This document shows, in pieces, positions 57,274-64,000 of a DNA stretch of 64,000 nt. Each line of letters opens with the position of its first letter. Positions within the stretch are counted from its first letter, which is position 1. Position numbers and translations under genes: made by a program. The stretch comes from Dallia pectoralis (lineage: Eukaryota > Chordata > Actinopteri > Esociformes > Umbridae): positions 5,920,204-5,984,203 of the forward strand of contig CM055745.1 of the NCBI GenBank assembly GCA_029465975.1, written 5' to 3'. The notes beneath the pieces are model-generated. The model saw only the letters and a program-made list of their open reading frames with translations, did no database searches and was not told the DNA's origin.

Positions 57274-57300
57274 TGTACATAGTTTTAAATATGAACAAAT
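57274..57300 (+). promoter_or_regulatory. Conserved proximal 3' UTR element
   Basis: TAGTTTTAAATATGAACAAA lies about 30 nt after the stop. I recall the same text in the human LRP5 3' UTR. A conserved mRNA-stability or binding site is possible but function is unknown. Confidence 0.55.
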
Positions 57301-58205
57301 AAGATGATTATATTTTATTCCATTTCCCGGGGTTGATTGCCATGGACTGAAGTGGGGGCACGGGAATGAAATAGGACCAGGTCAAGTGAGACGTTGTTGA
57401 ACAGTGTGAGCGGTATTCACGTTTGTTTGTTTACTCGTGTTCGCCACCCGCGTTTCAGATGGAGTATCCACTCTATTGGCCTTTGAAATGTCTTTGTATT
57501 TTCAGCATTTAATTACTCTTCCTCAAAGACAGGGGCATCTTTTACAACGTTCTGTCACCGATATTGGTTGGTGGAAATACTTAATTCACCAATATTGCAC
57601 TGGTAATGCGTTTAGCCACATAATCATTACAAATACCAAATTATTATTTTTTCCCCGCAAGAAAATGTATATATTTGTAATTAAGTAAATAGTGAGTTTT
57701 TCATAACAGCCATGAGATGTTCTTATTAATATTTTTTGGTGAATTTGATCCTGATCATATGTTTGTTTGGTTTATAGTTTGCCAAAATTCTGTTTGCTGC
57801 TACTGTACATACTTTACTCTGAATTATGAAAACACTTTAAAAAGAATGCACCCAAGAAAGTAAATTGCATATTAAGACTGACAATAGGTTATGAAGCTAT
57901 TTTACTCTTAAAAATTTTCATATAGCAATATTACAATTGTTTTTCGGTTTTTTTGTGTAGAACTGTATGTCTGTATGTGTTGATATGTGAAATTATGTAA
58001 ATTGTTGTGAAGGAGTCTGGGAAAAAATCATCAATATGAAATTACAAACGAGACAAATGGCTTTGTAGCTTTCAGTAAGAAAGATATTCTGTCATCTTCA
58101 GTTAATGTTTGTAAACTGGATGATTCAACTGTAGTAAAATGCACAATACCCAGACATTATCATTTAAAATATATTTAATCAGCGGTAAATCTCATACCCC
58201 TTCAA

Positions 58206-58211
58206 AATAAA
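58206..58211 (+). promoter_or_regulatory. Polyadenylation signal AATAAA (proximal)
   Basis: Canonical hexamer in CAAAATAAAGGC about 950 nt after the stop codon. A GT-rich stretch follows (TATCTTTGTTGGTATG). Confidence 0.55.
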
Positions 58212-58717
58212 GGCTTCATCGTTGTATATCTTTGTTGGTATGCAAGCTGTGAATGTTGCCAATTTGAGCACTTACTCTTAAAAAATGAACTATACAGCCA
58301 GTTATGAAATGTGAACAGTGAATGTAAAATAACCGTGGAACGCCTTGTGGATAATGTATTGAATTCACACCGCTCTTGATGGCCATCGATGAGGTCCCTC
58401 TAGGCCATTTTGATATTTGCATGCACAAGCAACTCACAGTGGTGCTGACAACATTAAATGCGTTAATGTTTAAATGTAATACAGTTATCAAAACCAGCAG
58501 TCTTCTTTTATCTGTTGCTGTTATCTGTTCCTTAGACCTTACACACAGCCTGTAGCCCTGCCCATTTTAAGCCACGTCCTTACTGGATACAGGCATTTCC
58601 AGGTGTGCTTTGTTGCGTCAGCATATACTGTGGATGCAAAACCTACTCCGTTCTGTGTCTAAATGCCTTGTGTACTTTACACTTGTGACCATTTTTGTAT
58701 CAAAAGCATTTTTATAT

Positions 58718-58723
58718 AATAAA
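58718..58723 (+). promoter_or_regulatory. Polyadenylation signal AATAAA (distal)
   Basis: Canonical hexamer in TATAATAAAGGTTC, about 1.47 kb after the stop. Alternative to the proximal site. Confidence 0.5.
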
Positions 58724-58915
58724 GGTTCTATTTTAAGGAACAAATGTCCGATCAATTTTGTTAATGTTGTGTACAGATTTACGGTTTTAGTGATTAAAAT
58801 AGATTTAACGGTATAGTAAAAAAAGACAGCGCCACACTGCATCGTAGATGAATACTGCCACCATCTGGGGAAAATATGTAATTTTCATAAGAGTGTTTTC
58901 TTTTCTAAAATAAAC

Positions 58916-58965
58916 CCTGTGTGTGTGTGTGCGTGTGCGTGCGTGTGCGCGCGCGCATATATATA
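58916..58965. repeat. TG/CG/TA dinucleotide microsatellite
   Basis: A TG run grades into CG then TA steps, a Z-DNA-prone alternating tract. Confidence 0.9.
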
Positions 58966-60902
58966 GTATGGGCAGTTTTTTGAGTAAATGTGGCATTAAG
59001 GTTATTCAGAGGTTTAAGTATTATTGTGTGGACAATTCATCATGAGTATATCCTTCATAACCATTCCACTCTGGCTATATTCACTACAGTCGTCCAATAG
59101 GGAGAGACGATGCCAAACCTAGAATTCGAGCAGGATGTAACATAGTGTTTACATGTGCATAATCTATAAATGGAATCACTGTCACAGCTCAGTTAGCCAT
59201 GAAATTATACATCTGAAAGCCAGTGACATGGGACACGTATCGCCTCACAAATGACTGTCCACGGTTTTTGGACACTGGTTGTAAAATTTGCACATTGAGC
59301 TAAAAAGGTCCCAGAAAAAGTGCAATGTATGTGCGGATTTGTGCCTAATGTCAGTTGCTATCAAACTGCTTATTTCATGGCTAATTAAAGACGATAGTGA
59401 TTGCACATATATACTGTACATTACACGTATACGCAATGAAATAAACATCCCATAATGGGAGATTAAAATAAAATGGATTTTCTTAATTATACCAGACTGC
59501 AACTTTAATGATATGTTGTTTATTAGACACAGAGGGTGAATTGATTTGACAATAAAACTCTCTTGTGCAGTTTGGCAACGTAGTCCCATCATATTCAAAT
59601 GAATCCCTAATTCAAAATCAACTCACAGTCTAAGTAAGCGGTTGTGTTTATTGAATAATCGCAATTTATCATTCTGGATTGATAGCGTCTTGGTAGTGAG
59701 CACATAAGCTCCCATTCACATCTTTTCAAGACCTTTAAATGGATATTACTCCTTTGTTTACCCTGGCTAAAGGGAGAAGATACCTAAAAGCACCATCTAG
59801 ATCATCAGCAACTGTTAGTAGCATTAAAGATAGTAAAGTATAAAGATATGCATAAAGTTACTCTTTGGTAGAAGTTCACACATGCTTGTAGGCCACATAA
59901 AAAAGGCCAGTGATAGTTCTTAGCATAGCTCAAGTCAGCAGTTTGGATGATAGTCATGATTCCATTCCGTACACCGGCCTTTTGTTTTATTTATTTGAAA
60001 TTGGCTCATTTGAGGGCACCTTGCGGTGTACATTATGGTTCAATCAACAGCCATAACGCCCTAGAGTGCCCGATGCTTCAGCGTGGTGGTGTGCACAGCT
60101 CATCACGGCCCAAGCAACCTGCCATCCAAGATCACTACACCAGCCTTGTCCCAGTCAACAAAGCTGACTTTGTAGGCATGTAGTGACTACATTCCACCAA
60201 CAGGTGTCAGTGCATATCACAATCAGAGTTAACTAGGGAAAGAGCTGCAACTCAAAACAAGCTAGTTTGGACTTGCCCTAGCTGGTTAAAGTAGGGGGCG
60301 TTAGACGCTTCTGTACATTTCTAATGCATGTTGAGGCTGATTGTGCAAATCATAGCTGTCATTCCTTTACTACTGTTCTGGATACAGCTAGTAAAGCGCT
60401 GGATGTTTTCTACGTGCCTGAATGTGTCAATCCATCTTCACTGGAGGCACATGTAGTTGTGCTGGTGAAGTCGTGTCCCCGATTAGGGTTACTTAAGTAC
60501 TTGTGAGGACACATCATTTTTTGTCTATAATCATTTGTTTTATAGTGCAGCAATGTATGTATGTATGCTTGCAATAAGTAAACCCATTCAGTTTATGGTC
60601 ATCTTCAGAGACCATGTTTACCGGTTTTAATATCACACAATCAGTGAACACAATAACCACAATAACAAATAAAACATTTACACTGATAATAACCATGGAA
60701 ACAACATACCAGTAAACAATATTGCACAATGATATAGTTAAACGCTACCAGATTAGCTTTACTTTCTGCCAAGAGCTGGCCTATGATATGTTGCAATGGC
60801 TGTAAATCCTCAAGATGGAAATACAAGCAACTCACTGGGTAATGCACCAATATAAAGAAATTAGACATTGGGGGACTTGATATATAGAATAGACCAATAT
60901 TG

Positions 60903-61000
60903 TCAGTTGTACAACTGAATGCCTTCAACTGAAATGTGTCCTCTGCATTTTACCCAACCCTGAGGTGCAGGGGGCGGCCCTAATCAGTTACCTGATTTGA
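60903..61000. mobile_element. Relic of a dispersed salmonid/pike-type repeat
   Basis: TGTACAACTGAATGCCTTCA, then CTGAAATGTGTCCTCTGCAT and CCCAACCCTGAGGTGCAGGG, is text I recognise from abundant salmonid interspersed repeats. Class not assigned. Confidence 0.55.
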
Positions 61001-61057
61001 CTTCCACGTCACAGTCATATGGCCAATTTAGTACAGTTAAGAGCTGTTCTTAGGCAC

Positions 61058-61246
61058 AAGTGTCTGTGATATATTGGTAACATGTCACAAACCCCCAGAT
61101 GCATTTATTACAATTATAAACGGGTTATTAATTAAATTGGAGCAATTAAAAGTGCTTCAATGTCATACCTGTGGTATACGGTCTTACAAAACCACATCCA
61201 CCAGTCAGTCAGCATTCAGGATTCATAGCAACCAGTTTATAATGTA
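61058..61246. mobile_element. Relic of a dispersed fish repeat (second copy)
   Basis: GTCATACCTGTGGTATACGG followed by GTCAGCATTCAGGATTCATA and CCAGTTTATAATG. Same family as the 10985-11060 fragment, more complete here. Confidence 0.6.
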
Positions 61247-61442
61247 CCTACGGTTAAATTGACAGTGAGATGATACAGGGTATTTAGAAGAAATTGTGGA
61301 ATACACCCTCACAAGACTATCAGAATAGTCATTGTGTGTGCGTGTGTGTGCGAGAGAGAGCACGCGTTTCCTGAAAGACAACATACAAACACAGGGTCAT
61401 CCACATTCCGCGTCTCGCCGATGCTTCCTGTAAGTCATCTGA

Positions 61443-61472
61443 CCTAAACCTAACCCTAACCCTAACCCTAAG
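61443..61472. repeat. Short interstitial telomere-like repeat
   Basis: About four and a half copies of CCCTAA/CCTAAA. Confidence 0.85.
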
Positions 61473-61679
61473 CACCTCAGCACAAGAGATGTGCGAAAGG
61501 AGGCGGAACTTTCTGAATCCGAGAGTTTTTTCGGGCCATAGCAACTGATGGTGGCAGTCGATTTCCTCGAGCTTTCCCTCTTTCCTGCATCTGAGGAAAA
61601 TGGGAGTTTCACCGCGCCGACAACATTACTTTTACCGCAAGGGAGTGGACGCGGCGTTATTGACATGTACAGTATCCAT

Positions 61680-62130
61680 TCACAAGACGGATGATCCAGA
61701 CGTGTTTATGATTGGCGTGTTGCAGAGCCAATAGCGCGTAACCGGTTATGTTTGATTGGCAGGTACTATAGCTGCGGTGGGGGAAGGGGTCGTCGAAGTT
61801 GATGCAACCGCCATCTTGAAAAGTGCCCTCTGATGGTCTACCGTTTCGCGCCTGTCAGAACCGTTTGTAAACACTTTGTTTTTTTCCTTAGGATTCGTAT
61901 GTTCATGGCTTTCCGTTTTGTTTACACGTTAGACGAATGACTCAATAAGCTACATGCCGGGGACTCGCCATCTATCGTTTTTTATCGGTAGGTATTTGCC
62001 AGCTAGCACTACATCATGCACTTCTGAGAGGAGAGACGAACCAACAGCACTTGACCAACTGTATGGTTAGCGCTAACTAGATAACCGGAGCGATGCTAGC
62101 CGTTAGCTACTAGTAGCATAGCCGGCGAAA
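61680..62130 (+). promoter_or_regulatory. Putative CpG-rich promoter of the downstream gene
   Basis: A TATA-less, CpG-containing stretch. It has three CCAAT-type boxes (ATTGG 61711-61715, CCAAT 61728-61732, ATTGG 61755-61759) and a YY1-like CCGCCATCTTG at 61808-61818, a usual housekeeping-promoter arrangement. A possible donor (TTATCG|gtaggt) is at 61988. Human LRP5 is followed by PPP6R3 in the same orientation, so this may be the ppp6r3 promoter and a non-coding first exon. No coding exon is seen before 64000. Confidence 0.45.
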
Positions 62131-64000
62131 ACAATATATTTATATAATTCTGAATGGCAATGTTTGGAGCTGTTGGTATATATTTGAGTCAATGGTGAAA
62201 GTAACTAGTTACGGTGGTTTAACATGTATGTGTGTGAAATACAGCTGAGAGAGGATGATTGAATTGGAAACTATTGTCAAATGGCAGCTAGGTAAATCTA
62301 GTTAGCAAGCTAACGCGTTAGCATTGTGTTAGTCGAGTCTGTTCGCTATGGTTTCGTTTGGCCCATCTCTTCGTTGGTTAACGTATCTCTTCGTTGGTTA
62401 ACGTATCTCTTCGTTGGTTAACGTATCTCTTCGTTGGTTAACGTATCTCTTCGTTGGTTAACGTATCTCTTCGTTGGTTAACGTATCTCTTCGTTGGTTA
62501 ACGTTACGCCAATCCGGCACATGCTAATTTGATGTTTACCGGTCGGATCTTTAGACTTGACATTTGCATGTGTTACGCGGTAACTATACACTAGTACTGT
62601 AGGCAGTAGTACAGTAGTAGCATTGTTGAGTTAACTAGGCAAATGTACTATTGATTTACACTATTACTATATCCTGTCCTGTAAGACTACAAGAATATAC
62701 TACTGAACTGTAGAGAAGGGCAATACAATTCGTCCTACAACACTGACATTTGGCTGAGACATATTTGCTTATCTAACATTCATGGGCTATATAGTGGCGT
62801 CTGTTTTTCCATTATATTAATGATGTAGATTGAGTTGGGTTAGCTGGCTAAATGGCCAACATTAACATTAAGGTGGTTTCACCATATTTATAACTTTTGT
62901 TGTTTGCAAAGTCTGCAACTGGCCTCACTATCTTATTAAGACGCGTTAGCTAACATCCACAGGCTTGCCTTCCCCCAGTTAGCCATCTAATAAATGTGAA
63001 CCAACGCGTCCGTCTGGCTTGTGAATCTGCAGAAGCTGTTGGTTTTGCAACCTTATTGCATTCTGCTAAATATGTTGTCTGGCCTGAGACATTAACTACA
63101 GTAAACCGTACTGTAGTTACACATGCCTGACCAGGTCTGCTACAGTACTGTAGCTGACTTAGAAAAATAGCCACGGTTGCAAAACGGGAAGAATATCTAG
63201 CTGGCATTGAATAATTAACAGCATTTTTTAATGGCTGAACCACAATTTAATAACTGTTTGGGCCCCTCAATATTAGTCAAATTATACTACTAGTACATCA
63301 TGTTTGAGTGTACTGTTGTTAAGGTGATGGTTTTCACCATTAATCGTTTTTACTCTACAGTGTTTTTCAATTAAACCGATGTTTTCTTTCATGCTTTTCC
63401 AGTTTATGCTGTTTTCCATGGAGAGCTTACATTTATCATATAACTTATGTATACCAGCTTCTGACAGTGCTTTTTGTTAATGGCACAGACTGTGTTTAGC
63501 TTTTCTTGTTAGTACAAGGATGAATATTTTTTTGCTTTAGTTTTTTGGTCTTGCTTGGTGACATTGTTGTCGATACTATTTACTTTGTCATGTCTGTGTG
63601 TTGTGTTTTGAAAATGTAACTTTGCTCCAGACAAGTGCATAATATATGTGCAATGATTATTAATTGATCACCTGTCTCTAGCACAATTCCTTTTGTTCAG
63701 AATATGAATAAGCATTCTGTCCTTCATTTATAAATGTCAGCATAAGCCAGGTTGGCTATTTTTCCTACACACCCACAAAAGGTTAGGATGCCTGGTGTAT
63801 ATATGTTTTTATTTTTAAGTAGGGATGCACCTGTTTATACTATTATGGGCCAATGTTTAAAATTACAATTGTTCTTACGCCGTGTTTTGATTTTTTTTCT
63901 CCATTAGTTGTTATTCTTGTGTCAGGGACACAAAGACATTTTTATTACCAAAAATAACTGAACCGTTTTAAAGTTGACTAACCCTTCGCTACACTTTCAT
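62131..64000. other. Downstream sequence, possibly first intron of the next gene
   Basis: AT-rich, with one 20-bp array. No coding exon recognised. Confidence 0.5.
62365..62504. repeat. 20-bp array, 7 copies
   Basis: ATCTCTTCGTTGGTTAACGT repeated seven times with no differences, containing GTTAAC. The only sizeable array outside lrp5 in the window. Confidence 0.97.

Larger units (their letters stand above)
57252..58745 (+). other. lrp5: lrp5 3' UTR (end uncertain)
   Basis: AT-rich sequence after the stop. Polyadenylation signals AATAAA at 58206-58211 and 58718-58723 suggest ends near 58.23 or 58.74 kb. No coding frame of interest. The exact end cannot be set without transcripts. Confidence 0.65.
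58746..61500. other. Intergenic sequence with repeat relics
   Basis: AT-rich and mostly unassigned. It contains a TG/CG/TA microsatellite at 58916-58965, two fish-repeat relics (60903-61000, 61058-61246) and a short telomere-like run (61443-61472). An open frame at 59947-60183 has no recognisable product. Confidence 0.7.

Noticed and set aside
59947..60183. 78-codon frame downstream of lrp5 as a small gene
   Set aside because: No recognisable domain, no promoter or splice evidence. The text looks like an unassigned repeat relic or chance frame.
61443..61472. Telomere or chromosome end
   Set aside because: Only four to five CCCTAA units surrounded by ordinary sequence. A short interstitial run.

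Overview
The window is vertebrate nuclear DNA from a ray-finned fish. It carries nearly all of one gene, lrp5 (low-density lipoprotein receptor-related protein 5, a Wnt co-receptor), on the + strand. Twenty-three coding exons can be placed between 3822 and 57251, all with GT-AG introns. Together they encode 1,596 residues from the start of the mature ectodomain to the stop codon. Exon 1 (start codon and signal peptide) is not visible and must lie upstream. Relics of Tc1/mariner-like and other short repeats resemble families I know from salmonids and pike, so a salmoniform or esociform fish is my best guess. The species cannot be fixed from the sequence alone.

Layout: 1-3821 is intron 1. 3822-12642 holds exons 2a, 2b, 3, 4 and 5 (propeller 1 and EGF 1). 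16948-38723 holds exons 6-8 (propeller 2), with a 20.8 kb intron 7. 39456-41793 holds exons 9-12 (EGF 2, propeller 3, EGF 3). 43027-49178 holds exons 13-17 (propeller 4, EGF 4). 54081-54607 holds exons 18-19 (three LDLa modules). 54797-57251 holds exons 20-23 (membrane segment and a cytoplasmic tail with the PPPSP-type motifs). The 3' UTR follows to about 58.2-58.75 kb. The rest is intergenic, ending in a CpG-rich, CCAAT/YY1-bearing segment near 61.7-62.1 kb that looks like the promoter of the next gene (ppp6r3 if human synteny holds).

The unusual feature is tandem repeats. By my tally about 25 kb, close to 40% of the window, is minisatellite or simple repeat. Nearly all of it is inside lrp5 introns. 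Many arrays are built from the splice junctions: the repeat unit contains the exon end plus 5' splice site (exons 5, 7, 14, 20) or the 3' splice site plus exon start (exons 14, 21). Other arrays begin within nucleotides of a donor or end within nucleotides of an acceptor. The receptor therefore carries long ladders of duplicate donors and acceptors, and where I could trace the frame only the authentic pair stays open. I consider this the most interesting signal in the window.
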